From Pinibacter aurantiacus (lineage in GTDB: Bacteria; Bacteroidota; Bacteroidia; Chitinophagales; Chitinophagaceae): a stretch of DNA of 64,000 nt. How positions within the stretch are numbered: position 1 is the first letter of the stretch; each line of letters begins with the position of its first letter. The position numbers were made by a program, and so were the translations under genes. Where the stretch lies: assembly GCF_019130065.1 (NCBI RefSeq), contig NZ_JAHSPG010000005.1, positions 1 through 64,000 of the forward strand, read 5' to 3'. Below the pieces are notes generated by a model. That model did no database searches, had not been told where the DNA came from, and saw only the letters and a list, made by a program, of their open reading frames with translations. This document shows positions 1 through 7,784 of this stretch, in pieces.

Positions 1-144
1 TGTCAGGCTGAGCTTGTCGAAGCCTTATTAAACAGGAATGGTGATTGCGAAACAGTTCTTAATTGAACAACATTAGATTTCAAATCATAATAAATCATGA
101 CAATCATGAAAATCTGCCTGCCCGACTAAAGTCATTCAGGCGGG
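1..144. repeat. Interspersed intergenic repeat words downstream of the M28 peptidase gene
   Basis: The first 24 bases read like a widely scattered intergenic word containing CTGAGCTTGTCGAAG. Bases 65-118 are a single arm of the ATGACAATCATGAAAATC family that occurs as full inverted repeats at 1541-1683, 32134-32247 and 37681-37840. Bases 121-144 form a small hairpin, CCCGACT pairing with AGGCGGG with one mismatch, and the same 24 bases recur exactly at 5698-5721. Confidence 0.6.
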
Positions 145-155
145 CGTCCCTTCTC

Positions 156-1508
156 TTATCGTCCCGCAGGAACCGGTACCACAGGCAGCCCTTCATTACC
201 ATCTTCGCTTATGGATTGAACGGCAAAGAAATAATTGTCTTTTGAATAAGGCAGATCCACTTTCAAATCAGTTGTAAAAATTTTCTTTTGCCAGAAAGCG
301 CTTGTCGTCTCTCTCATCAAAATATAATAGCCTTTAACTTTTCCTGTCTTTGGAGCCTTCCATGAAAGGTTTGTATAGTTGGTAAGTTTCTTTACTTCTA
401 TTTTTACTTCCTGCGGCATAGACGGCGACTTAGCAAGGTTGGCCAGGTTACACAGGTTCATGCAGGTGTTTTTTCTCAGGTATTCAAAATCCATGAATTG
501 CAGAAGATCGCCGTATTGAATACCGTTTTGCACTCTTACGTCCTGGTGTTGATGGTAATAGTTTTCATTCATCTCTGTGATGCGCACTGCGGCATAGCCC
601 TGTAGTACGTAGGGCAAATGATCGCCACCTCTTAAGAAACGATCATTGCGATAGATCATGACCACCTGTAGATTATCAACATAACGTTCGCCCGTTTCCT
701 TTACGTATCTCGCCAGTTGCCTTGCCTTGCCGTCATTTTCCAAACCGAGATTGCGAATGTTTAATGCAGCCTTTCCTGTGTCTGCTACTTCAAATGCCTC
801 ACTAAATACACGAACCTTTGTGTTATCGGTAATATTTGTTTCACTGCTGTTGTTGCTGCCCATAATGTCATTATTCAGTACCGCTTCAATGTTCCAGTTT
901 TCCTTTCTCGCCTTTTGCGCCATAAATGTTGATCCCAACAATCCTTGTTCTTCGCCACTTACAGCAACAAAAATTATTGTTGCAGGAAAAGAATGTTTAC
1001 TCATTACCCTCGCACATTCCATCACCGCAGCGGTGCCACTGCCATCATCATTTGCTCCGGGTGCATCTCCGGTACGATCCATTACATCGGTGCGCATATT
1101 GTCCAAATGACCGCTGATGATAAAAATGCGATCGTCATTTGGATCAGTTCCCTTTAGTGTTGCTACAACATTGCCCAATAAAATAGTCGTGTCAACCCTG
1201 CGACCATCCTTTTGTAATCTGGTGGTGTCAATGAATGCGCTCATTCTTCCACCTGATTGTTTCGAGAATTCATTGAAGCGACTAAGCACCCATTGCCTTG
1301 CAGCGCCGATGCCCCTTTGAGAATTGGTTTGTGTACTGAGCGTGTTTCTCGTTCCAAAATTGACCAGCCTCGAAATATATGATTTCAACGAGTCCGCGGA
1401 AACATCTTTTAACATGTTTTCAATCTGCGGATCCTTTTGAATAATGGTTTGTGAGAAAGTATGTGAGGAAATGAAAAGAAGAACCAGGAAAAAGAATAGT
1501 TTTCTCAT
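156..1508 (-). CDS. Secreted M28 family metallopeptidase with C-terminal FN3-like domain
   Basis: Predicted zinc aminopeptidase of family M28, exported by a signal peptide (residues 1-20, hydrophobic core then HTFSQ). The ATG at 1508 was chosen because an upstream in-frame start at 1577 would put about 23 non-signal residues in front of the signal peptide and read through a repeat. Family motifs are visible: H134 in SGHLDN, D154 in GANDDGSG, the catalytic pair E186-E187 in SGEEQG, D214 in NNDIMG and a last His near 319 in YYHQHQD. All expected zinc ligands and the general base seem present. From about residue 365 to the end (450) the sequence looks like a fibronectin type III fold (VKKLTNYTNLSWKAP). 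No T9SS sorting tail is seen, so it probably stays in the periplasm or is released by another route. Substrate unknown. Confidence 0.9.
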   Translation of the reverse strand: MRKLFFFLVLLFISSHTFSQTIIQKDPQIENMLKDVSADSLKSYISRLVNFGTRNTLSTQTNSQRGIGAARQWVLSRFNEFSKQSGGRMSAFIDTTRLQKDGRRVDTTILLGNVVATLKGTDPNDDRIFIISGHLDNMRTDVMDRTGDAPGANDDGSGTAAVMECARVMSKHSFPATIIFVAVSGEEQGLLGSTFMAQKARKENWNIEAVLNNDIMGSNNSSETNITDNTKVRVFSEAFEVADTGKAALNIRNLGLENDGKARQLARYVKETGERYVDNLQVVMIYRNDRFLRGGDHLPYVLQGYAAVRITEMNENYYHQHQDVRVQNGIQYGDLLQFMDFEYLRKNTCMNLCNLANLAKSPSMPQEVKIEVKKLTNYTNLSWKAPKTGKVKGYYILMRETTSAFWQKKIFTTDLKVDLPYSKDNYFFAVQSISEDGNEGLPVVPVPAGR

Positions 1509-1540
1509 GTTGATTAAGTTAGGTTGGATAAAAATAGAGA

Positions 1541-1683
1541 ACGGAACGCAGATTTTCACGATGATCATGATAATCATGATTTTTTGATTTGAGATCCGAT
1601 GTTACACGAGAATACTGCCATGAAATTCAAATCTCTAATTTCAAATCATAGTAAATCATGACAATCATGAAAATCTGCGTTCT
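1541..1683. repeat. Inverted repeat, ATGACAATC family, between fabH and the M28 gene
   Basis: The left arm (about 1541-1595) and right arm (about 1631-1683) are imperfect reverse complements built from words such as GATAATCATGA and AAAATCTGCGTTC. The loop is about 35 bases. The element fills most of the spacer between the fabH stop and the M28 start, both on the minus strand. Confidence 0.75.
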
Positions 1684-1688
1684 TTGTC

Positions 1689-2738
1689 CTACCACCGCAC
1701 CAGCGCGCTGGCCCACGTAAACCCGCTACCGAAAGCAGCAAGGCACACGAGGTCGCCGTCTTTTACTTTGCCCGCTTCCCATGCCTCGCACAAGGCGATA
1801 GGAATTGAGGCCGCGGTAGTGTTGCCATATTTTTGAATGTTGTTGTACACCTTGTCATCGCTCAGTTTCAACGTTTGCTGCACAAACTGTGCGATGCGCA
1901 AATTTGCCTGGTGAGGAACCAGCATGTCTATATCAGAAGGTTTCAAGTTATTTGCCGCAAGCGCTTCGCCAATTACTTCAGGAAATTTCACCACTGCCTT
2001 TTTGAAAACTGCCGGCCCGTCCATGTAAGCAAAATTCTGACCGTTGTCAATCATTTGATGGCTCATGAATGTTTCTCCGATAGCCGCTTCGTCGTAGTCT
2101 GCGAGCTTTTTATCCAGCCAATGATTGGCATGCGTACCCGGATTGAACATTGCCAAAAGTTCTGCGTCTCCGCCATCGCTATGTAAATGCGTGCTCAAAA
2201 TCCCATGTCCTTCTTTTGACGTAGGTTGCAATACAACAGCTCCCGCGCCATCGCCGAATATTACACTTACATTTCTACCTCTCGTGCTAAAGTCCATTCC
2301 AAAAGAATGCTTTTCACTGCCAATAACAAGAATGTTTTTATACATACCTGTTTTAATAAATTGGTCCGCCACACTCAATGCATAAATAAAACCACTGCAC
2401 TGGTTGCGTACATCGAGCGCACCAATCTCTTTCATTTTCATGGCTCTTTGCACAAGCACACCGCAACCGGGAAAATAGTAGTCCGGACTAAGTGTTGCAA
2501 ATACAATGAAATCTATATCCTGTGGAGTAATGCCTGCTCTTTCAATGGCGATCTTTGCTGCTTCAACACCCATCGTAGTGGTTGTTTCACCCGTACGATC
2601 CGCATAGCGGCGCTCTTTAATGCCCGTGCGTTCCTGTATCCACTCATCACTGGTGTCCATGTAGGTCGTAAGATCTGTATTCGTGTAAACGTTCTTCGGA
2701 ACATACATTCCTATTCCGGCTATTTTAGAGTGTTGCAT
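1689..2738 (-). CDS. fabH: 3-oxoacyl-ACP synthase III (KAS III)
   Basis: Condensing enzyme that starts type II fatty acid synthesis by joining an acyl-CoA primer to malonyl-ACP. At 349 residues it is of normal length. The thiolase-fold triad is intact: C114 in RNQCSGF, H276 in VPHQANLRIA and N306 in YGNTTAAS. The N-terminal TSDEWIQERTGIKERR motif is typical of FabH. Bacteroidota often carry several KAS III paralogs, some in specialised lipid or polyketide pathways, so a second paralog elsewhere is possible. This one is not beside plsX, acpP or fabD, the usual partners, but it lies just downstream (in genomic order) of a lipid-modification group on the same strand. It is separated from that group by a strong hairpin element at 2778-2919, so it is probably transcribed alone. 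Confidence 0.92.
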   Translation of the reverse strand: MQHSKIAGIGMYVPKNVYTNTDLTTYMDTSDEWIQERTGIKERRYADRTGETTTTMGVEAAKIAIERAGITPQDIDFIVFATLSPDYYFPGCGVLVQRAMKMKEIGALDVRNQCSGFIYALSVADQFIKTGMYKNILVIGSEKHSFGMDFSTRGRNVSVIFGDGAGAVVLQPTSKEGHGILSTHLHSDGGDAELLAMFNPGTHANHWLDKKLADYDEAAIGETFMSHQMIDNGQNFAYMDGPAVFKKAVVKFPEVIGEALAANNLKPSDIDMLVPHQANLRIAQFVQQTLKLSDDKVYNNIQKYGNTTAASIPIALCEAWEAGKVKDGDLVCLAAFGSGFTWASALVRW

Positions 2739-2777
2739 TTACAATCGTTTTATTTGAAACCAAAATAACGAAATCTA

Positions 2778-2919
2778 GTTGAGAGTTGAGAATGGAGAGT
2801 TGAGAGTTGTGGCTCTAAAAAACCAAACAGCCTGCAGATATTTTCTACAGGCTGTTTGGAATATTTGAAGAAATAATTCCGTAGTTAACTCTCAACTCTC
2901 ACTTCTCCATTCTCAACTT
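2778..2919. repeat. Nested inverted repeat and terminator downstream of the fatty-acid hydroxylase
   Basis: The outer arms (2778-2810 and 2883-2919) are built from the words GAGAGTTGAGA and AATGGAGA and are close reverse complements. Nested inside is a perfect 12-bp stem, CCAAACAGCCTG at 2823-2834 pairing with 2848-2859. The outer arm abuts the hydroxylase stop codon at 2918-2920. It probably ends the minus-strand transcript that begins upstream of 5567. Confidence 0.75.
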
Positions 2920-3577
2920 ATTTAAACATCAAATCCTTCACCTTCTCTTTGTCTTCTTTTTCTTTGTTAAGATCGAACATGGTTCCAAACACGCGGTCCC
3001 AAATAGTAGAACTAACTCCGTAGCCCATGTGATCATTTTTGTAATGATGCAGGTGATGGTTTCTCCACAATGGCTTCATCCATTTGAATGGTGGGTTCCA
3101 CGCGTGAATAGCATAGTGCATAGAGCCATACAAAAGATAGCCCAGCATAAAACCAGGGAAGAACATAAATGTGTAACCGCGCAGAACTAAGTATTGAAGA
3201 GAAAAAATAATAGAAGCTAAAATCAAACTTGGAACCGGCGGCATAAACAAACGCTCTTTATCTCTTGGATATTCGTGGTGGTTGCCGTGCATTACATAAA
3301 CGATGCGTTGTGTTTTTGGATTTTCAGTTACAAAGTGAAATAAAAAACGGTGAGCGAGATATTCAAAAAATGTCCAGAAAAACAAGCCGCCAAAAAATAT
3401 CAAAAGCACTGTTGTTATATCGAAACCAAGTTTTGTGTGAGCGTGATATAATAAGAAACCGATAATCGGAATGTACATGCCCCAAATCACCAAAGGGTGT
3501 GTTTTGGTAAGCATTTCCAGGTATTGACTTTCAAACAACCGTGCCTGTCCTTTATTCTTTATTTTGTCAAACTTCAT
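2918..3577 (-). CDS. Sterol desaturase/fatty acid hydroxylase superfamily protein (FA2H-like)
   Basis: Integral-membrane di-iron oxygenase of the fatty acid hydroxylase superfamily, 219 residues. The eight-His ligand set is visible in order: H76/H81 (HRFLFH), H97/H100/H101 (HGNHHEYPRD), H154/H158 (HYAIH) and H174-H178 (HHLHH). Three or four hydrophobic stretches near residues 29-46, 55-72, 116-134 and 138-152 fit membrane segments. The HGNHHxxPxDxxRLxMPP pattern is closer to fatty-acid 2-hydroxylases (Scs7/FA2H) than to CrtZ carotenoid hydroxylases. A substrate among 2-hydroxy acyl lipids such as sphingolipids is inference. It follows the glycosyltransferase and metallophosphatase genes on the same strand with a 66-base gap, so the three may share a transcript. 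Confidence 0.85.
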   Translation of the reverse strand: MKFDKIKNKGQARLFESQYLEMLTKTHPLVIWGMYIPIIGFLLYHAHTKLGFDITTVLLIFFGGLFFWTFFEYLAHRFLFHFVTENPKTQRIVYVMHGNHHEYPRDKERLFMPPVPSLILASIIFSLQYLVLRGYTFMFFPGFMLGYLLYGSMHYAIHAWNPPFKWMKPLWRNHHLHHYKNDHMGYGVSSTIWDRVFGTMFDLNKEKEDKEKVKDLMFK

Positions 3578-3643
3578 AGCTAATGATTTTTATTACCTTT
3601 CACAAAAATAGTAAATATCAAATAGCCAAAAACCCTACCAATA

Positions 3644-4720
3644 TTAATCGAAGCTGATGTTTATTAAGCCCAGCCTGGCCAAAACCTGCCTGAAATCGGG
3701 TAACACGTTCAACGCCAAATGTTTCTCCGGCGAATAGCTTTCAAATAAATGCTGCAATACTTCCGGAATTACATTTGTGTAGCTAACGGGCTCGTAAGTG
3801 TAAGATTCAAGCCATTGGTTGACGTGCGCAACGAAGGTTTCGTCTATTGTTTGTAGAACTTTTACACCAAACTCTTCAAGTGCCGCTGCATTACAGTATT
3901 GCTCATATTGTCCTTTGATAGGAATTACCATCAATTTCTTTTGCAAATGCATAACCTCGGCAGGAGTCTCGAAACCCGCGCCGGTAATGACTCCCATTGA
4001 ATGGATCATGCTTTCGTTGAAGGCCGCTTGCTGTACGGGAATAAAAGTGACATTATCCTGAACTATTTTTTGTTTCACTTGTTTCGAAAACACATGGAAA
4101 TGAACATGAGGAACCTGGCGGAAATATTTTATCAGCACTTCATCATGATAAGCTGATAAGTAAACCGTGATATGCCCATTATTTACAGGACTTGCCTCCA
4201 GAATTTCTTTTTTAACAACAGGTTCAAAAATAAAGTCATCATATCTTTTGAAGTGTAAGCCGATGTATTGCGAAGCACGTGCATAATTCTTCAAAACAGT
4301 TTCGCCCACAAATTCTTTATTGGCTGGACGCGGAACAAAGGAAGATTGAAAAGAAGCCTGGTGACCAAAATTAACAGAGGCAACTTTTTTAGACGCACAC
4401 GATAAAGATGTAATGCTTTCAAAGTCGTTGATCACCACATCATACTTTTCAACGGGGAGAGAACGCACTTCTGAAATGATGCGTTTTAAACCGGTTGTAA
4501 CATGCCCGGCAGTTTTCAAATAATCAAGACCACCATTTTTGTTGTAGAAGAAACTCATTCCCTTGCTACGGTATTTTACCGGAAGATCAGTAGCAAGGTC
4601 GCAGTTGCTGCCACTCAGGAACACGTCCACCTCGCCATACTTTTCCATGTAAGGAAGTAATTGTGTGGCTCTGCTGATGTGGCCGTTGCCTGTTGCCTGT
4701 ACTGCGTATAAAATTTTCAT
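3644..4720 (-). CDS. Glycosyltransferase-like protein of the MJ1255 type (GT-B fold)
   Basis: The protein opens with MKILYAVQATGNGHISRA, the signature of a family of GT-B-like proteins (TIGR00661/MJ1255 type) that resemble UDP-sugar transferases such as MurG. A second motif, GAGFETPAEVMHLQKKLMVI, near residue 245-265 fits the C-terminal nucleotide-sugar binding region. Length is 358 residues with no signal peptide or clear membrane segment. Acceptor and donor are unknown. It starts 10 bases after the end of the metallophosphatase gene (in transcription order) and is followed by the hydroxylase, which suggests a small lipid-modifying operon in which this enzyme glycosylates a membrane lipid. 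That role is inference from context. Confidence 0.8.
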   Translation of the reverse strand: MKILYAVQATGNGHISRATQLLPYMEKYGEVDVFLSGSNCDLATDLPVKYRSKGMSFFYNKNGGLDYLKTAGHVTTGLKRIISEVRSLPVEKYDVVINDFESITSLSCASKKVASVNFGHQASFQSSFVPRPANKEFVGETVLKNYARASQYIGLHFKRYDDFIFEPVVKKEILEASPVNNGHITVYLSAYHDEVLIKYFRQVPHVHFHVFSKQVKQKIVQDNVTFIPVQQAAFNESMIHSMGVITGAGFETPAEVMHLQKKLMVIPIKGQYEQYCNAAALEEFGVKVLQTIDETFVAHVNQWLESYTYEPVSYTNVIPEVLQHLFESYSPEKHLALNVLPDFRQVLARLGLINISFD

Positions 4721-4730
4721 GGAAGGGGTT

Positions 4731-5567
4731 TTAAATAGCTAATGAGTTTATGTAAAAGTGAATGTCGTCCGTAACCACATTCAAAGTAGGTTCTGCGTGT
4801 TCGTGTTTGGTATTTTCAAACTTGGCGTGATCGTATTCGTAGATGTGCCAGTCATTGCCATAATATTCCAGGGAAGTAAGATTTTCTACCCAGTCGCCCG
4901 AGTTGAGGTACATCACACTGCCATCCTTGGTTTCAATGATTCTTTTTTGTGGCTGGTGAATATGCCCGCAGATCACATAGTCGTATTTCTTTTCGATGGC
5001 GAGTTCCGCTGCCGTTTGCTCAAAATCATTGATCTTGGTAACGGCCTTGTTCACCTCTTCCATTACTTTTTTGGAAAAAGAGACGCGCTCACGGCCCATC
5101 AGTTTCAGGCAGCGGTTTACAAACTTGTTCAGCAGAATTAGCAAACCGTAGCCGCTGCTGCCCAATTTTGCCAATATTTTGGCGCTCCCTTTGGTGGTAT
5201 TGTCAAATACATCCCCGTGGAAGATCCAGGTCATTTTATTGTTGATCTCGATAACTACCTTGTCTGTAAGCTGGAAATTGCCGAGTTGAATGTCGCTGTA
5301 GCGGCGGAGCATTTCATCATGGTTGCCGGTAATGTAGATTACCCGTGTGCCTTTGCTTAGCAAACTCATGATTTCTTTGATAACACCCATGTGCGCAGCA
5401 GGAAAATATCTTTTGCTGAATTGCCAGCCGTCAATCACGTCGCCGTTTAAGATGAGGATTTGTGGAGAGATGCTTTTGAGGTAATTGAGGATCTCTTTGG
5501 CGTGGCAGCCATAAGTACCTAAATGAAGGTCAGACAACACAGCAACATCTACAGAACGCTTTTCCAT
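4731..5567 (-). CDS. UDP-2,3-diacylglucosamine diphosphatase-like metallophosphoesterase (LpxH family)
   Basis: Calcineurin-like phosphoesterase of 278 residues. The metal-binding motifs are all present: D13-x-H15 (SDLHLG), D43 (NGDVIDGW), N82-H83 (GNHDE), a later HGDVFD and the closing CGHIHQPQ. The internal DGWQF and the RY near residue 90 fit the LpxH branch that cleaves UDP-diacylglucosamine in lipid A synthesis. Many Bacteroidota have LpxH-like paralogs of this length with a helical insertion (here around residues 120-185, rich in K, V and E), so it may be a paralog rather than the lipid A enzyme. It is first in a minus-strand group with the glycosyltransferase (10-base gap) and hydroxylase. 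No gene symbol is given because the true LpxH cannot be told from a paralog here. Confidence 0.82.
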   Translation of the reverse strand: MEKRSVDVAVLSDLHLGTYGCHAKEILNYLKSISPQILILNGDVIDGWQFSKRYFPAAHMGVIKEIMSLLSKGTRVIYITGNHDEMLRRYSDIQLGNFQLTDKVVIEINNKMTWIFHGDVFDNTTKGSAKILAKLGSSGYGLLILLNKFVNRCLKLMGRERVSFSKKVMEEVNKAVTKINDFEQTAAELAIEKKYDYVICGHIHQPQKRIIETKDGSVMYLNSGDWVENLTSLEYYGNDWHIYEYDHAKFENTKHEHAEPTLNVVTDDIHFYINSLAI

Positions 5568-5951
5568 GACTTTGGGTTTTCCAAAATTCCTTATAACATA
5601 TTACCCCTATATTATGCAGTGATTAAGAAAAGGTTAAGTAGGGGCGAATCGCATTCGCCCTGTGGCACATGCCGCAACGCCTAATTGAAAATTCCTGCCC
5701 GACTAAAGTCATTCAGGCGGGGAAAGTTGAAAATTGAAAATGGAGGTCAGAAGTAAAGCCTGTCCTTATTTTATGAAGAATATTTGGCATTAAACACCGG
5801 CATCCGCTTACTGGCCGCTGGCGACCTGATATACCGGCAACTTGCAATCTTATTTGACCTATATTTGTGAAATATGTCCTGGTAAAATACATTATTGATT
5901 GATTTGCCGGATTTGAAATAAATTTTTTAATACTCGTAAACCTATATATAC
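5568..5951. other. Divergent intergenic region between the metallophosphatase and PSP1 genes
   Basis: No gene is seen. It holds a perfect hairpin at 5642-5660 (GGGCGAAT, loop cgc, ATTCGCCC), the repeated 24-base word at 5698-5721, AATTGAAAA words around it, and a probable promoter box for the PSP1 gene at 5860-5867. The 5' side up to 5640 should contain the promoter of the minus-strand lipid group, which I could not place. Confidence 0.6.
5860..5867 (+). promoter_or_regulatory. Candidate -7 box of the PSP1 gene promoter
   Basis: TATATTTG matches the Bacteroidota -7 consensus TAnnTTTG exactly. The best TTG upstream (5842-5844) gives a spacer of only 15, shorter than the usual 17-20, so only the -7 box is convincing. 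It would give a leader of roughly 75-80 bases. Confidence 0.35.
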
Positions 5952-7424
5952 ATGGGATGTGGTAGTTGCGGTACCGGAAAACCGAACGGTTGCAAAAGCA
6001 ATGGCGGATGCAGCTCAGGCGGTTGTAACCGGATGAATGTGCACGACTGGCTTGCCAATCTCCCCTTTGCAGATGTTGAAAGCGCTTGCAAAGTGGTCGA
6101 GATCAGCTTTAATAATGGAAGCCGGAAAGACTTTTTTAGAAATACAACTTTACAGCACTTTGAAAAAGGTGAAAATGTAACCGTTGAAGGAGTGAGCGGA
6201 TTTGATGTAGGAGAAATTTCAATGACGGGAGAACTGGTGCGCCTGCAAATGAAAAAAAGAGGCGTGAACGAGTTTGACTCCGATATGAAGAAAATTCTTC
6301 GCCGCGCTTCTGACAGGGATATTGAAGTAAGAGACGTAAATAAAGCAAGAGAACCGGAAGCGGTTATTCGTTCAAGAGCCATTGCAAAACAGCTAAAGCT
6401 GAACATGAAAATTTCCCAGGTGGAAATGCAGGCCGATGGCAGAAAAGCAACTTTCTTTTACATAGCAGATGATCGCGTTGACTTCCGTGAACTGATCAAA
6501 GTATACGCCAGCGAATTCAAAGTAAAGGTGGAAATGCGCCAGATCGGTGCCCGCCAGGAAGCGGCAAAAGTAGGTGGCGTAGGAAGTTGCGGTCGCGAAC
6601 TTTGCTGTAGCACATGGCTCACAGATTTTAAGAGCGTAAATACTACGGCGGCACGTTACCAGAATCTTTCTATCAACCAGACAAAACTCAGCGGCCAGTG
6701 CGGACGCTTGAAATGCTGCTTGAACTACGAACTGGATACATATCTTGATGCATTGCAGCATTTCCCTGAAAATGCAGATACATTACAAGTGGGAAGAGGA
6801 AATGCGATCCTGATTAAGAAAGACATTTTCAAAAACCTGATGTGGTATGTATTGCCCGACAGTACAAAGCAATATCCGGTAGCTATTGACAGGGTTAAGA
6901 AAATACGATCTCTGAATATGCAGGGCATTGTGCCAGATGAGTTGGAGGTAGTTGAAGTTACCAGCACCAAAGTGAAGGAAGTAGAACCTGAGTTTGTAGA
7001 TGTAGTTGGTCAGATCAGCTTACAAAGCCTTGATAAAAATGACAGGAAGAAAAAACATTCTTCCCAACACCATAACAAGAGCAGAAACGAGCGCCAGCAG
7101 CAGCCGCAAGGTCAGCCAGGAAACAGTCCTCAGCAAAGAAACGTAGGCGCCAAACCTCAGCAGCAACAAGGCAAGCCGCAACAGCCGCAACAACAAAACA
7201 GGCCGCCGCAGCAGCCGAGACCTCAGCAACCAGGTCAGGGTCAAAGACCGGCACAACAACAGCAAGGAGGAGGCCCTCAGCAAAGGCCGCCGCAGGGACA
7301 GGGACAACAGCCGCAGAAGGAAAACCCGCAGCAAAGACCTCCCCAGCACAACAGGCAGCATCATCAAAAAAGACCAAACCGACCTCCTCAGCAGCCTCCA
7401 CAAGAAGGCGGAGAGAAGAAGTAA
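5952..7424 (+). CDS. PSP1 domain protein, RicT/YaaT-like, with Cys-rich head and Gln/Pro-rich tail
   Basis: The PSP1 C-terminal domain covers about residues 100-290, with the conserved cysteine block GSCGRELCC then CGRLKCCLNYE near residues 212-260. In Bacillus subtilis the RicT protein of this family, with RicA and RicF, carries iron-sulfur clusters and affects RNase Y-dependent mRNA processing. Whether that role holds in Bacteroidota is not established here. The N-terminus is a separate Cys/Gly-rich stretch with cysteines at 3, 6, 14, 20 and 25. The last ~110 residues are low-complexity Gln, Pro and Asn. The start ATG at 5952 keeps the cysteine head, which is typical of Bacteroidota members. 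No partner genes (ricA, ricF, holB) are adjacent. Confidence 0.88.
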   Translation: MGCGSCGTGKPNGCKSNGGCSSGGCNRMNVHDWLANLPFADVESACKVVEISFNNGSRKDFFRNTTLQHFEKGENVTVEGVSGFDVGEISMTGELVRLQMKKRGVNEFDSDMKKILRRASDRDIEVRDVNKAREPEAVIRSRAIAKQLKLNMKISQVEMQADGRKATFFYIADDRVDFRELIKVYASEFKVKVEMRQIGARQEAAKVGGVGSCGRELCCSTWLTDFKSVNTTAARYQNLSINQTKLSGQCGRLKCCLNYELDTYLDALQHFPENADTLQVGRGNAILIKKDIFKNLMWYVLPDSTKQYPVAIDRVKKIRSLNMQGIVPDELEVVEVTSTKVKEVEPEFVDVVGQISLQSLDKNDRKKKHSSQHHNKSRNERQQQPQGQPGNSPQQRNVGAKPQQQQGKPQQPQQQNRPPQQPRPQQPGQGQRPAQQQQGGGPQQRPPQGQGQQPQKENPQQRPPQHNRQHHQKRPNRPPQQPPQEGGEKK

Positions 7425-7443
7425 AAAGGCAAAAATAAAAGTC

Positions 7444-7471
7444 AAAAGGGTTCAAGAAATTGGACCCTTTT
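7444..7471 (+). terminator. Intrinsic terminator of the PSP1 gene
   Basis: AAAAGGGTTC pairs with GGACCCTTTT around an 8-base loop and is followed by tgcttttttg. It starts 20 bases after the PSP1 stop codon. Confidence 0.8.
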
Positions 7472-7490
7472 GCTTTTTTGCTAGTTTGTT

Positions 7491-7714
7491 GTTGCCAGAG
7501 GCAACAGAATAAAACTGCGAGGCTGGAAGCCTTGCAGAGCGGTCAACAGAATAAAACTGCGAGGCTGCAAGCTTCGCAGAACATCAGCTTGACAAGGAAT
7601 TGTGCAGTGCTCTTCAAAGCTTCCAGCTTTGAAGTATTATTCTATCGCCTCCGGCGATTAACTATTAAAAAAATAAAAGCAAAAGGTTCCGAACAATCGG
7701 AACCTTCTGCTTTT
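7491..7714. repeat. Array of six further consecutive short hairpins, including a 42-bp tandem repeat
   Basis: In order: GTTGCC-aga-GGCAAC (7491-7505); CTGCGAGGCT-gga-AGCCTTGCAG (7515-7537); CTGCGAGGCT-gca-AGCTTCGCAG (7557-7579); CTTCAAAGCT-tcc-AGCTTTGAAG (7612-7634); ATCGCC-tcc-GGCGAT (7644-7658); and an 18-bp stem at 7675-7714 with AAGGTTCCGA at its core. Bases 7502-7543 and 7544-7585 are a tandem direct repeat of 42 bases. A reading frame of about 90 codons crosses the array but is made of the repeats and is not believed to be a gene. Together with the terminator before it, this explains nearly all of the 360-base gap between the PSP1 and DUF4197 genes. Confidence 0.75.
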
Positions 7715-7784
7715 ATAATATCGTTCGAAGATTGAAGAAAAAAATCAGTGCAAATCTGCTAAATCAGCGTCATCATTGTGCTCA

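Noticed and set aside
7015-7455. Two minus-strand frames opposite the PSP1 tail
   Set aside because: They are antisense to the Gln/Pro-rich tail and give Leu/Ala/Val low-complexity text; no independent support.
7460-7735. A 91-codon frame through the hairpin array
   Set aside because: It consists of the repeated hairpin words (twin NKTARL motifs) and runs through the terminators, so it is not coding.
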